From Clostridium sp. (GTDB taxonomy: Bacteria; Bacillota; Clostridia; Acetivibrionales; Acetivibrionaceae): DNA of 43,692 bases. Below, piece after piece: positions 35,379-43,692 of this stretch (position 1 is its first letter; each line of letters begins with the position of its first letter). Under the pieces are notes generated by a model. It was not told where the DNA came from, searched no databases, and was given only the letters and a program-made list of their open reading frames with translations. Position numbers and translations under genes: made by a program. The stretch is from positions 1 through 43,692 of the forward strand of contig JAAYTS010000147.1 in assembly GCA_012517995.1 (NCBI GenBank), in the 5' to 3' direction.

Positions 35379-36482
35379 ATGTTGTTTCCATTTTTAAAAA
35401 ACAATTATCTTAGCATTGATGTAGGGTTCAGAAATATCAAGGTTGTAGAAGTAGCAGTAAACAGAAATAATGAAGTCTATATTAAAAACTTTGGTATTGC
35501 ACCCACGCCAATGAACTGTATTAAAAACGGAGTAATTAAAAACGTAGATGCTGTATCAAGTGAGATAAGCAGAATAATACGGGAAAACAAAATGAAAGTT
35601 AAAAAATCCAAAATTGTTATGTCTGGAACAAGTATTATATCCAGAGTTTTTCTCATTGAAAAATCTAAAGAGAAAGATTTTGATACTATTGTTCTAGATA
35701 CTATTACCGACCAAATGCCAATTAACCCGAATGAACACAAAATAGACTACAAGGTTTTACAAGAACTCAATGAAAATGGTAAAGAAATGGTAAAGGTATT
35801 CGTAACTGCTGTTAGAAAAAACATAATAAACAGCTACATAGATGTACTTTTTGAATTAGGTTTAAAGCCAATCTCTGTAGACATACCAGCTAATAGTACT
35901 GCAAAGTTTTTCAATAGAGATATAAAAGTTAACATTGACAACATTAAATTTATGAACCCAAACAGAAAAAATCTTAATAAAGATGCTTTTGCTGTTATAG
36001 ACTTTGGTTCAGAGACTACTATAATAAATATTTTGAGAAATAAGATATTAGAGTTTAATAAAGTTATACTTACTGGCAGCACAAATTTAGACGATGCAAT
36101 TGCAAAAAATGCTTTTAAATCCATAATTGAAGCAGAGAGATTAAAGAAGATGTATGGTATCAGTGTTCCACCTCCACATACTACAAATGAAGAGCATGTA
36201 AAGGTATATAAAGTTCTAAAAGAAGTGGTTGATAAGCTTTTAAACCAGATATATATGTGTCTGACTTTTTATGAAGCCAGGTGCTATGGAGTAAAGGTAG
36301 GAAAGATTTTTATAATTGGCGGTGGCTCAATGCTTAAAGGATTAAACGAATATATGGAGCAGGTGTTACAAGTGCCTGTATATCCAGTTGGATTATTAGA
36401 TATAGATGGAATTGATATTAATAAAAATCTAAACGGTGAAAAGTTAAACTTTCTTGTAAATGCTGTTGGTATAACATTATAA
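35379..36482 (+). CDS. pilM: PilM-like actin-fold protein (type IV pilus assembly)
   Basis: A 367-residue protein of the PilM/FtsA-like actin-ATPase family. Nucleotide-binding blocks are LSIDVGFRNIKVVEV at the N terminus (phosphate 1), FAVIDFGSETTIINIL near 205-220 (phosphate 2) and KIFIIGGGSMLKGLNEYM near 308-325 (adenosine). PilM is cytoplasmic and docks on PilN at the membrane. No pilN, pilO or pilus ATPase is adjacent; the pilT copies lie 27 kb upstream. AGGGAG is about 11 bases before the ATG. EutJ/MreB-type relatives are possible but less likely. A terminator follows, so it is a single-gene unit. Confidence 0.82.
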   Translation: MLFPFLKNNYLSIDVGFRNIKVVEVAVNRNNEVYIKNFGIAPTPMNCIKNGVIKNVDAVSSEISRIIRENKMKVKKSKIVMSGTSIISRVFLIEKSKEKDFDTIVLDTITDQMPINPNEHKIDYKVLQELNENGKEMVKVFVTAVRKNIINSYIDVLFELGLKPISVDIPANSTAKFFNRDIKVNIDNIKFMNPNRKNLNKDAFAVIDFGSETTIINILRNKILEFNKVILTGSTNLDDAIAKNAFKSIIEAERLKKMYGISVPPPHTTNEEHVKVYKVLKEVVDKLLNQIYMCLTFYEARCYGVKVGKIFIIGGGSMLKGLNEYMEQVLQVPVYPVGLLDIDGIDINKNLNGEKLNFLVNAVGITL

Positions 36483-36553
36483 TATAGTTTAAAATTTAAA
36501 TTTTTATAAAATATATTTATACATACTAGATTTTAATAAATAGAAATTATTGC

Positions 36554-36580
36554 AAAAAGCCTAATTTAATTAGGCTTTTT
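36554..36580 (+). terminator. Intrinsic terminator after pilM-like gene
   Basis: AAAAAGCCTAAT (36554-36565), loop TTA, ATTAGGCTTTTT (36569-36580), followed by ATTTAT. A perfect 12-bp stem with A- and T-tails. Confidence 0.9.
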
Positions 36581-36775
36581 ATTTATGGCAGATTATTTTT
36601 TTAAAAAAGTCCACATTACAATTCTTTTACAACTATGTTAAGAACAAAATTTATTACAGGAAAATTTAAAATTTCGTCGAACTATGATAAATAAGAGGGA
36701 GAAAAGCAATGCTTTGAAAATGCTTTGCAAAATTTTAACAAAATTACAAAAGATAATAATCAGGAGGTTTAATTT

Positions 36776-39646
36776 ATGTCTAAGAAAGTATTGTTTGCTT
36801 ATTTAATAAGCATAGCTTTAATTTTAACTCCTTTAGGGGCTTTTGCAAAGGAACTTTATTTAACTTATGATGGAGCAACACATAAGTACTTAGGAAATAT
36901 CTACAGTTTAATGGTTAATGGTGAAGTGGTTGATTCTGACATGCCTCCGATAATAATGAATGATCGTTCTTTAGTTCCTGTAAGGGCAATATTTGAAAGT
37001 CTTGGAGCAAAAGTTTACTGGTATGATGATGAGAGGAAAGTTTTAGTTTCATATAGAGGCAATGATGTTGAACTAATTATAGATAGTTTCATTGCTACTG
37101 TTAATGGCAAAGAAATAAAAATGGAAGTTCCTGCTAAAATCATCAATAACAGAACTATGGTTCCATTACGTTTTGTAGGGGAACAACTAAATATGAATGT
37201 GGGATTTGATAATGACAAAAAGGAAATTTCAATAGACAGCTATGATTTAGAAAAACTTGCGAATTTAGAAAATGTAAAACATATAAGAATTAATGAACGT
37301 GACACTGTGACAATGTCATTAGATAAAAATATGGATTATAGAATTCAGAGAGCTTCAAACCCTGAAAGAATAGTGGTTGATTTTCCTAATACTAAAATTT
37401 CCGATACGGGGAAAAATATAAAGCCAAGCAGTAACTTAATAGCTTCAATAAGTTCCCAGCAGTTTGATATTGGAACAGCTAGAGTTGTTTTGAATTTAAA
37501 AGAAGCTAATTCCCAATATTCTATAATGGAAAATGAAAATAATTTGATACTAAATGTTAGTCCTTTTGAAGAGAAAAATTTAGGTGAAAAAAATAAATTG
37601 GACATACTTTATATAAATAAGTCTGATTATGAGTTGGTACTAATACCTATAGAAGAGTATAAAGACTATCAGCACTTTATTTTAGAATCTCCTGACAGGA
37701 TTGTAGTAGATATACCAAATGCAGTTATAGATGATAGTCTTGCAAGAACAGAAATAAAAGGCACTATTGTTCAAGCTGTAAGATGTGGTGAACCAGAAAA
37801 GAATATGGGAAGGGTTGTTATAGATACATCTAAAAAGCCTTATTATAAAATTATAGAAGATAAGGAACAGCTTGTGGTATGTGTATCTGATACTCCTATT
37901 ACTGAGGATATGTCATTGGATATTCCACCAGCAACCAGAGGAAACAGTGATAGAGAAAATGAAGAGAAAAATTTATTATTTGTTAACCATTTTAATAGAG
38001 GCAATTTTGAAGAGATTGAGTTTAATGTTAATGAATATAGTGGCTACAGTGTTTATAAAGAATTAGAAAACAACAGAATTATGGTTGAAATTCCAGATGC
38101 TTTAGCACCAATTAAAGAACAGATTATTGAGGTGAAAAGTGATTTAATTGAGAATATAAGCTATGTATCTTATAGTGATAAAGTTGCTAGAGCTTTTATC
38201 AATCTTAATGATGCTTCTAGTTATACAATAAGTGAAGAAACTGGCAGGTTTGTTTTAAAAGTTATGGGCATTGATGCAGAAAAAGATGTAGAAGAGGATG
38301 TAGAGGAAGATGTAGAAGATGACATAGAAGAAGTAGATGAAGATACAGAAGATGTGGATATGGACATAGAGGAAAATACAGAAGAAGAAAAAGATGTTAT
38401 ATGGGATTTTGATGAAAATGATGATTCCTACCTGACAAACAGAATAAGTGTGGTTTATGAAAGGGATCAAGGATACAATAAAGTTATGATAGGATTTAGT
38501 AAAGGTTATGAAGATTATAGGATATCTAAGCTTTCAAATCCTGAAAGAATTGTAATAGACATACCTAATGCCTGTGCAGAAAAAGACCAACAGATAATTA
38601 ATGTTAATAGCAATTATATAAATAGCATAAGGTATGCACAATTTGAAGAGAGAATTGCAAGAGTGGTTATTGAAGTACCTGCAGGTGCACAATACAGGGC
38701 AGAAGAGTTAAAGACAAGATTAGATATATATGTTACAAAGGCAAATATTAAGAATGTAGCTTATTTCGGAAATATGGACAGAGTGCATTTTATACTTGAG
38801 GGAGCTAAACTTACAGAAGGTGGAAGCGATTTAAAGAAACTTTATACTGGAAAGTATGATTTAAATGGTAAAAGATATACAATAACCTTTCCAAGTAATT
38901 TAGCTGACATAGGAACAGGAACTATTATTATAAAAGACGGTATTGTTGACAGTGTTAAAATAATAAAGGATACATCTAAAAATCAAACAAGCATAGAGTT
39001 TAACACCAAAGAAAAATATCATTTTGAAATAATTTATAGAAGTGATGTTAAAAATACAGCTATCAATTTATTAAAGCCTGCTTCAAAAGAAGACAGACTG
39101 GTTGTTATAGATGCCGGGCACGGAGGAAGGGAGCCGGGGGCTGTACATGGAGGAATAGAAGAAAAGGATTTAAATATAGATATTGCACTAAGATTAAATA
39201 AACTGTTAAAAGAACATGGTGTTAAAACTTTCATGATAAGGGAAGATGACAGATATGTTGGTTTATATGAAAGAGCTTATATTGCAAATAGCCTCAATGC
39301 TGTGTTATTTTTAAGCATTCACAACAATGCCTTTTACTCCAGTCATAAAGGGACTGAAACCTTATATTATCCGCAAAAAGCTGGTGATACAGGCTTTAAT
39401 GGCAAAAGATTTGCAGAAATTATTCAGCATCATGTTGTAAGCACTTTAAACACAAATAATAGAAGAATTATAGAAAGACCGAATCTTGTAGTGCTAAAGG
39501 CTACAACCATGCCAGCTGCACTGGCGGAGATTGCTTTTATGAGCAATCCTGATGATATGGCAAGATTAAAAACACCAGAATTCAGGCAAAAAGCCGCAGA
39601 GGCCCTTTGTAAATCAATTTTACAGGCATTAGAAGAAATGGATTAA
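36776..39646 (+). CDS. N-acetylmuramoyl-L-alanine amidase with stalk and multiple AMIN domains
   Basis: A 956-residue exported peptidoglycan hydrolase. A signal peptide ends near GAFAKE; a copper-amine-oxidase-N-type stalk domain spans about 30-155 (DRSLVPVRAIFESLGAKVYW and NRTMVPLRFVGEQLNMNV). AMIN-type domains follow at about 165-268, 275-375, 395-497 and 555-655, each with an RIVVDIPNA-like strand, and probably a degenerate one to 765. An acidic Glu/Asp/Val tract lies at about 502-550. The Amidase_3 catalytic domain starts near 772, with zinc ligands His782 (DAGHGG), Glu796 and His849 (LSIHNNA) and catalytic Glu918 (ALAEIAFMSN). CAGGAGG precedes the ATG. AMIN repeats probably anchor it to the wall. 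Confidence 0.93.
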   Translation: MSKKVLFAYLISIALILTPLGAFAKELYLTYDGATHKYLGNIYSLMVNGEVVDSDMPPIIMNDRSLVPVRAIFESLGAKVYWYDDERKVLVSYRGNDVELIIDSFIATVNGKEIKMEVPAKIINNRTMVPLRFVGEQLNMNVGFDNDKKEISIDSYDLEKLANLENVKHIRINERDTVTMSLDKNMDYRIQRASNPERIVVDFPNTKISDTGKNIKPSSNLIASISSQQFDIGTARVVLNLKEANSQYSIMENENNLILNVSPFEEKNLGEKNKLDILYINKSDYELVLIPIEEYKDYQHFILESPDRIVVDIPNAVIDDSLARTEIKGTIVQAVRCGEPEKNMGRVVIDTSKKPYYKIIEDKEQLVVCVSDTPITEDMSLDIPPATRGNSDRENEEKNLLFVNHFNRGNFEEIEFNVNEYSGYSVYKELENNRIMVEIPDALAPIKEQIIEVKSDLIENISYVSYSDKVARAFINLNDASSYTISEETGRFVLKVMGIDAEKDVEEDVEEDVEDDIEEVDEDTEDVDMDIEENTEEEKDVIWDFDENDDSYLTNRISVVYERDQGYNKVMIGFSKGYEDYRISKLSNPERIVIDIPNACAEKDQQIINVNSNYINSIRYAQFEERIARVVIEVPAGAQYRAEELKTRLDIYVTKANIKNVAYFGNMDRVHFILEGAKLTEGGSDLKKLYTGKYDLNGKRYTITFPSNLADIGTGTIIIKDGIVDSVKIIKDTSKNQTSIEFNTKEKYHFEIIYRSDVKNTAINLLKPASKEDRLVVIDAGHGGREPGAVHGGIEEKDLNIDIALRLNKLLKEHGVKTFMIREDDRYVGLYERAYIANSLNAVLFLSIHNNAFYSSHKGTETLYYPQKAGDTGFNGKRFAEIIQHHVVSTLNTNNRRIIERPNLVVLKATTMPAALAEIAFMSNPDDMARLKTPEFRQKAAEALCKSILQALEEMD

Positions 39647-39651
39647 TTTAC

Positions 39652-39689
39652 ACCATAAAAAAGAGGCGCTTAAGCCTCTTTTTTATGGT
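39652..39689 (+). terminator. Intrinsic terminator after amidase gene
   Basis: A perfect 16-bp stem, ACCATAAAAAAGAGGC (39652-39667) and GCCTCTTTTTTATGGT (39674-39689), loop GCTTAA. It starts 5 bases after the amidase stop. Confidence 0.92.
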
Positions 39690-39774
39690 AAGATTTAAAA
39701 AGTGTTATAGTTGTGTTATTATATATTTTATATAAATCAATGTAAGATAATATTAATAGAAAGGTTGTGTTATA

Positions 39775-40764
39775 GTGGCTGTATTAGTTACAGGTGGAGC
39801 AGGATATATTGGTAGTCATACTGTGGCAGAACTAATTGAAAAGAATGAAGAAGTTATAGTGGTTGATAATTTAGAAAAAGGTCACAAAGGGGCAGTATTA
39901 GGCGGCAAATTAATAGTTGGCGATTTAAGGGATATGGATTTTGTAAGAAGTGTTTTTAAAAACAACCATATAGAGTCGGTTATACATTTTGCAGCTTATA
40001 TTGAAGTGGGCGAAAGTGTTGCCAATCCATTAAAATATTATAACAATAATGTTGTTGCAACGCTAAACCTTTTGACTGGAATGAAGGAAGCAGGAGTAGA
40101 TAAAATAGTGTTTTCATCAACGGCAGCAACATATGGTGAACCAGAAAATATTCCAATACAAGAAAAAGACAATACATTTCCAACAAACCCTTATGGAGAG
40201 ACAAAACTAGCTGTTGAGAAAGCGCTAAAATGGGCTGATAAGGCATATGGAATAAAACATATTGTATTAAGATATTTCAATGCCAGCGGAGCTCATGAAA
40301 GCGGCAAAATAGGTGAGGACCACAATCCAGAGTCTCATCTAATTCCACTAGTGATTCAGGTGGCATTAGGAAAAAGGGAATCAATCAAAATATTTGGAAA
40401 TGATTACAATACTCCAGATGGAACATGTGTAAGAGATTATATTCATGTTTCTGATCTTGCACAAGCTCATATTTTAGCTCTTGAGAAGCTTAGAAATAAA
40501 GGTGAAAGTGATATTTATAATTTAGGAAATGGAAAAGGTTTTTCAGTAAAAGAAGTAATAGATGTTGTGAGAAAAGTTACCGGACATCCTATAGAAGCTG
40601 TTGATTCTCCAAGAAGACCAGGAGACCCTGCGGTTTTGGTGGCATCTTCAGAAAAAATAAAAAGAGAATTAGGATGGGTGCCTAAAATGAATGATTTAGA
40701 AAAGATAGTAGAAACTGCATGGAATTGGCACAAAAACAATATTAATGGATATAACGATAAATAA
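39775..40764 (+). CDS. galE: UDP-glucose 4-epimerase
   Basis: A 329-residue short-chain dehydrogenase-type epimerase, interconverting UDP-glucose and UDP-galactose (or the N-acetyl forms) for wall and surface glycans. The NAD motif VTGGAGYIGSHT is at the N terminus. Ser in FSSTAATYG and the Tyr/Lys of NPYGETK form the catalytic set, and RYFNASGAHESGKIGEDHNPESHLIPL and DGTCVRDYIHVSDLA are classic GalE blocks. The start is a GTG with AAAGG about 10 bases upstream. No galK or galT is near. Confidence 0.96.
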   Translation: MAVLVTGGAGYIGSHTVAELIEKNEEVIVVDNLEKGHKGAVLGGKLIVGDLRDMDFVRSVFKNNHIESVIHFAAYIEVGESVANPLKYYNNNVVATLNLLTGMKEAGVDKIVFSSTAATYGEPENIPIQEKDNTFPTNPYGETKLAVEKALKWADKAYGIKHIVLRYFNASGAHESGKIGEDHNPESHLIPLVIQVALGKRESIKIFGNDYNTPDGTCVRDYIHVSDLAQAHILALEKLRNKGESDIYNLGNGKGFSVKEVIDVVRKVTGHPIEAVDSPRRPGDPAVLVASSEKIKRELGWVPKMNDLEKIVETAWNWHKNNINGYNDK

Positions 40765-40880
40765 AATAATAAAAACTTGTTAATATAATTTATAAAAATA
40801 ATAATAAAAATTATATTATCCTCATTATTTGTCTATACTTACAATAGAATACATTTTAATATATAAGGAGTAGATAATTA

Positions 40881-41987
40881 ATGAGGAGATTTATAAGCAT
40901 TGTTATTTTTGTAATTTTGTTTTTTTCAAATGCATGTGAGATGCCGGTGGACAATGTTACAGATAATAACCAGGAATTTGAATACATAAGAGAAGATGAT
41001 GAAATACTTGATACATATGTTTCGCCATATTCTGAATCAGAGGAAATACAGGAAGACTATGAAGAAGAGGATGAAGAATATAATGAAGAATATAAAGATG
41101 ATGATTATGAAGAACCAAATGAGGATGAATATGTGAAAATAACCGGCTATTATAGAGATGGTGATAATGTTGTTGTGCCAATTACAAGAAAAATTAAAAG
41201 GCAGGAAGGTATAGCCAGGGCTGTCATAGAAAGCATGATTAAAAATGAGGAAAACGCTCATGCTTTACAGCCTTATAAATTATTTGCCTTGTTGCCTGAA
41301 GGCACTGTGGTTTTAGGAATGAATATAAAAGAAGGCACTATAATTGTAGATTTTAATGAGAAATTTTTAGAATATGAGGATAAAATAGAGGAGATAAATA
41401 TTATTTCTTCTATTGTATATGCACTGACGGAGTTTGAAAATATTAATGGTGTTAAAATACTTGTAGAAGGAAGAGAAAAGGATATACTTAAATATGGAAC
41501 TGATATTTCTGGTCTTTTAAACAGAGAAAATGTTTTGATTAACTCAAAAAGACTTAATGCAGAAGAAAAGATAGAAAAAATTGATGTGTATTTGTATAAA
41601 AATGAAGGAGGGGAAATTGATTATTTAGTTCCAATGTCTTTTGAGTATATAGGAATAGCAAAAGAAGAAATATGCAACGAAATTATAAGATTACTTGGAA
41701 AAGACTATGATGACAAAAAGATGTTTTCTTCCTTGCCTTCAGGTGCTAATTTGATAGACAGCAAATTAGAGGAAAACACCCTTATATTGAATTTTAACAA
41801 TGAAATCAAAAATTACGGTGGAACTTCCAGAGAAGAGGCAATAATAAATCAAATTTTATATAGCATGAAACAAATTGAAGGTGTTGAAAAAGTAAAAATA
41901 ATAATTGAAGGGAAAGAAGGGAAACTTCCTGAAGGAACAGATATTTCAAGAGGTATTCCTATTTTAAATAAAATAAATGAAGTATAA
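40881..41987 (+). CDS. GerMN domain-containing lipoprotein
   Basis: A 368-residue predicted lipoprotein. A short signal peptide ends in FSNAC (Cys19), then a strongly acidic linker rich in Glu, Asp and Tyr (about 25-85). Two GerMN domains follow at about 90-220 and 235-365; both contain the typical EGTVVLGMNIKEGTIIVDFNEKF or GANLIDSKLEENTLILNFNNEI strand pair. GerM is needed for spore formation and germination in Bacillus, but GerMN domains also occur in general envelope proteins. AAGGAG precedes the ATG. It lies directly upstream of rph, an order also seen with gerM in Bacilli. Confidence 0.88.
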   Translation: MRRFISIVIFVILFFSNACEMPVDNVTDNNQEFEYIREDDEILDTYVSPYSESEEIQEDYEEEDEEYNEEYKDDDYEEPNEDEYVKITGYYRDGDNVVVPITRKIKRQEGIARAVIESMIKNEENAHALQPYKLFALLPEGTVVLGMNIKEGTIIVDFNEKFLEYEDKIEEINIISSIVYALTEFENINGVKILVEGREKDILKYGTDISGLLNRENVLINSKRLNAEEKIEKIDVYLYKNEGGEIDYLVPMSFEYIGIAKEEICNEIIRLLGKDYDDKKMFSSLPSGANLIDSKLEENTLILNFNNEIKNYGGTSREEAIINQILYSMKQIEGVEKVKIIIEGKEGKLPEGTDISRGIPILNKINEV

Positions 41988-42011
41988 TGTTATAGAAAGG
42001 TTGGGGAAATA

Positions 42012-42800
42012 TTGAGAATTGATGGCAGAGGTCAAAATGAATTAAGACCAGTTAAAATTACAAGAAATTTCACTAAACATGCAGAAGGTTCAGTATTAAT
42101 TGAAATGGGGGATACAAAGGTTATTTGTACTGCTACAGTTGATGATAAGGTACCTCCATTTAAGAAAAACACAGGAGAAGGCTGGGTTACAGCAGAATAC
42201 TCCATGCTTCCTAGGGCAACGGCTTGCAGAAATACAAGGGACATTAATAAACTAAGGCTTTCAGGCAGAAGCCATGAAATACAGAGATTAATAGGAAGGT
42301 CTTTAAGATCTGTTGTAAACTTTAATCTTCTTGGAGAAAGAGTTATAATTATAGATTGTGATGTAATACAAGCCGACGGGGGAACTAGAACCGCATCTAT
42401 AACTGGTGGTTTTGTAGCTTTGGTTGATGCGTGCAAAAAACTTAAAGATGAGGGTTTGATAGACAAAATACCTATAACAGATTTTCTAGCAGCTGTAAGT
42501 GTAGGCATTGTTGAAGATAAGGAAATGCTTGATTTATGTTATGTGGAAGATTCTGGTGCTCAAACTGACATGAATGTAGTAATGACTGAAAAGGATGAGT
42601 TTATAGAAGTCCAGGCAACAGCTGAAGAAAATCCTTTCAAAAAAGAGCAATTAGATAAGCTTTTGTCTTTGGCCCAAAAGGGTATAAAAGAGCTTATAAC
42701 CATTCAAAAAGAGGTATTAGGCAGTATATCAAGTGAGGTAGGGGGAGTTAGTAAAGATGAAAAAATTTATAGTGGCGACGAAGAACCAGGGGAAGCTTAA
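42012..42800 (+). CDS. rph: Ribonuclease PH
   Basis: A phosphorolytic 3'-5' exoribonuclease that trims tRNA 3' ends; 262 residues, normal. It has [75 protein letters not shown] and the [19 protein letters not shown] block. The start is a TTG, with AAAGGTTGGGG upstream. It overlaps rdgB by 44 bases, the usual rph-rdgB pairing in Firmicutes. Confidence 0.97.
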   Translation: MRIDGRGQNELRPVKITRNFTKHAEGSVLIEMGDTKVICTATVDDKVPPFKKNTGEGWVTAEYSMLPRATACRNTRDINKLRLSGRSHEIQRLIGRSLRSVVNFNLLGERVIIIDCDVIQADGGTRTASITGGFVALVDACKKLKDEGLIDKIPITDFLAAVSVGIVEDKEMLDLCYVEDSGAQTDMNVVMTEKDEFIEVQATAEENPFKKEQLDKLLSLAQKGIKELITIQKEVLGSISSEVGGVSKDEKIYSGDEEPGEA

Positions 42801-43350
42801 AGAAATACAAGAAATATTAGCCAAATTTCCATTTCAGGTTGCATCTATGGTTGATGAGGGTATAACAAAAGACATTGAGGAATGTGGCACTACATTTGAA
42901 GAAAATGCACTGATAAAGGCCAGGGAAGTACATAAAATGACAGGTGAAATAGTGATGGCAGACGATTCAGGTCTTGAGGTGGACTATTTAGACGGTGCTC
43001 CAGGAGTTTATTCCGCCAGATTTGCAGGAGAGAATGCAAGTGATGAAGATAAAAATAATAAATTACTGGAACTTTTAAAAGATGTGCCATATGAAGAGAG
43101 AAAAGCACGATTTGTATGTGCTATTGCAGTGGTGCTACCTAATGGGGAAGAATTTACCGTAAAAGGAGTTTGTGAAGGGTATATAGGTTTTAAACCAGAA
43201 GGCAAAAATGGTTTTGGATATGACCCATTATTTTATGTACCAGAGTTTAATATGACTACAGCACAGATGGAACCAGAGCAAAAGCATGAAATAAGTCATA
43301 GAGGCAAGGCTTTAAGGTTGATGGCCCAGGAGCTTAAAAATAGAGTTTAA
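42757..43350 (+). CDS. rdgB: XTP/dITP diphosphatase (RdgB/HAM1 family)
   Basis: A 197-residue house-cleaning pyrophosphatase that removes non-canonical purine nucleotides (XTP, dITP). Motifs: [14 protein letters not shown] at the N terminus, [36 protein letters not shown] and [13 protein letters not shown] at the C terminus. GGGGGAG lies about 10 bases before the ATG, which is inside rph, so translation is probably coupled. Confidence 0.97.
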   Translation: MKKFIVATKNQGKLKEIQEILAKFPFQVASMVDEGITKDIEECGTTFEENALIKAREVHKMTGEIVMADDSGLEVDYLDGAPGVYSARFAGENASDEDKNNKLLELLKDVPYEERKARFVCAIAVVLPNGEEFTVKGVCEGYIGFKPEGKNGFGYDPLFYVPEFNMTTAQMEPEQKHEISHRGKALRLMAQELKNRV

Positions 43351-43433
43351 ACTTTGGTTATTTGTATAATCTTTGGATTTATATATGAAGTATTATCAAG
43401 TGTAAAAAAATTTATAAAAAATAAAAAATGCAG

Positions 43434-43462
43434 TTGACAAATTGATTTAATGTCTGTATAAT
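43434..43462 (+). promoter_or_regulatory. Consensus promoter for the tRNA genes
   Basis: TTGACA (43434-43439) and TATAAT (43457-43462) are both perfect consensus hexamers, separated by 17 bases. The tRNA-Gly gene begins 40 bases downstream. Confidence 0.92.
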
Positions 43463-43502
43463 ATAAAAAGTCAGCGCAAAGTTAGACAAAACTTAATAAA
43501 CT

Positions 43503-43576
43503 GCGGGTGTAGTTCAATGGTAGAACATCAGCCTTCCAAGCTGATTGCGAGGGTTCGATTCCCTTCACCCGCTCCA
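43503..43576 (+). tRNA. tRNA-Gly (anticodon TCC)
   Basis: A full cloverleaf: acceptor GCGGGTG pairs with CACCCGC, the D-arm is TAGTTCAATGGTAGAAC, the anticodon loop CTTCCAA has anticodon TCC, and the T-arm is AGGGTTCGATTCCCT. The CCA end is encoded (TCCA at 43573-43576). Confidence 0.97.
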
Positions 43577-43581
43577 TTTAT

Positions 43582-43658
<77 letters not shown>

Positions 43659-43662
43659 AGAG

Positions 43663-43689
43663 ACTCGGTTTACAAAGCCGAGTTTTTTT
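43663..43689 (+). terminator. Intrinsic terminator after tRNA genes
   Basis: ACTCGG (43663-43668) pairs with CCGAGT (43678-43683), followed by a run of seven T. It starts 5 bases after the tRNA-Arg CCA end and closes the two-tRNA transcript. Confidence 0.9.
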
Positions 43690-43692
43690 GTA

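Noticed and set aside
38280-38400. Acidic near-repeats in the amidase as a DNA repeat element
   Set aside because: The copies are degenerate and simply encode an Asp/Glu-rich linker; no clean tandem unit could be defined.
42032-42508. 158-residue open frame on the minus strand
   Set aside because: It lies wholly inside rph, whose motifs are clear on the plus strand.

Overview
This window reads as a stretch of chromosome from a low-GC Gram-positive bacterium of the class Clostridia. It is strongly AT-rich by eye, most genes have Shine-Dalgarno sequences close to GGAGG, and TTG and GTG starts are common. Several gene neighbourhoods are typical of Clostridia: ireB with ruvX and a DUF1292 gene; a TIGR03960 radical SAM gene with its TIGR03936 partner, rng, rplU, prp, rpmA, obgE and yhbY; ruvCAB; and rph with rdgB. 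Ribosomal protein L27 carries the N-terminal extension removed by Prp, a Firmicutes trait. The surface proteins (lipoproteins, GerMN, AMIN and copper-amine-oxidase-N stalk domains) fit a Gram-positive envelope. I cannot name the genus. I saw no insertion sequence, prophage, integrase, CRISPR array, rRNA or restriction/defence locus.

Layout. 1-4987: a membrane operon built around a MoxR AAA+ ATPase and a DUF58 protein, flanked by three poorly characterised membrane proteins; the first gene is cut by the window edge. 5012-6295: a cytoplasmic LacI-type sensor domain joined to a histidine-kinase-like dimerisation helix pair with no ATPase domain. 6383-8979: two tandem pilT-type ATPase genes and a small zinc-ribbon gene. 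9116-10648: an S41-like membrane protease and a ComFB-family protein. 10895-16212: eno, secG, an HD-domain gene, rnr and a DUF523 gene. 16316-16543 (minus strand): an HPr-like protein that lacks the phosphorylatable histidine. 16765-20437: mtaB, ireB, an aldo/keto reductase with a ferredoxin tail, ruvX and DUF1292. 20517-21593: a DUF3048 lipoprotein. 21886-28705: the radical SAM/rng/ribosomal protein/obgE/yhbY cluster, including an L21 leader. 28718-31385: a minus-strand DUF4364 gene, a short QueG-like iron-sulfur protein and a lipid-anchored polysaccharide deacetylase. 31386-34823: a structured non-coding stretch, two small unknown genes and ruvCAB. 35379-39646: a pilM-type gene and a large AMIN-domain cell-wall amidase. 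39775-43350: galE, a GerMN lipoprotein, rph and rdgB. 43503-43658: tRNA-Gly and tRNA-Arg behind a consensus promoter.

How the genes fit together. Most of the window is housekeeping: translation and RNA turnover (L21, L27, Obg, YhbY, RNase R, RNase G, RNase PH, MtaB, tRNAs), recombination (RuvABC, RuvX), glycolysis (enolase) and envelope upkeep (SecG, amidase, deacetylase, GerMN and DUF3048 proteins). PilT-type ATPases, a PilM-like protein and a ComFB protein are scattered parts of a type IV pilus or competence machine whose core genes lie elsewhere.

The least ordinary items are the LacI-sensor/DHp-only protein (5012-6295), the promoter-plus-hairpins region at 31456-31825, the HPr-like protein without its histidine, and the unknown membrane partners of MoxR/DUF58. 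I found no clear, wholly new multi-gene system. Start sites were chosen by ribosome binding site and family alignment from memory; no database or folding program was run.
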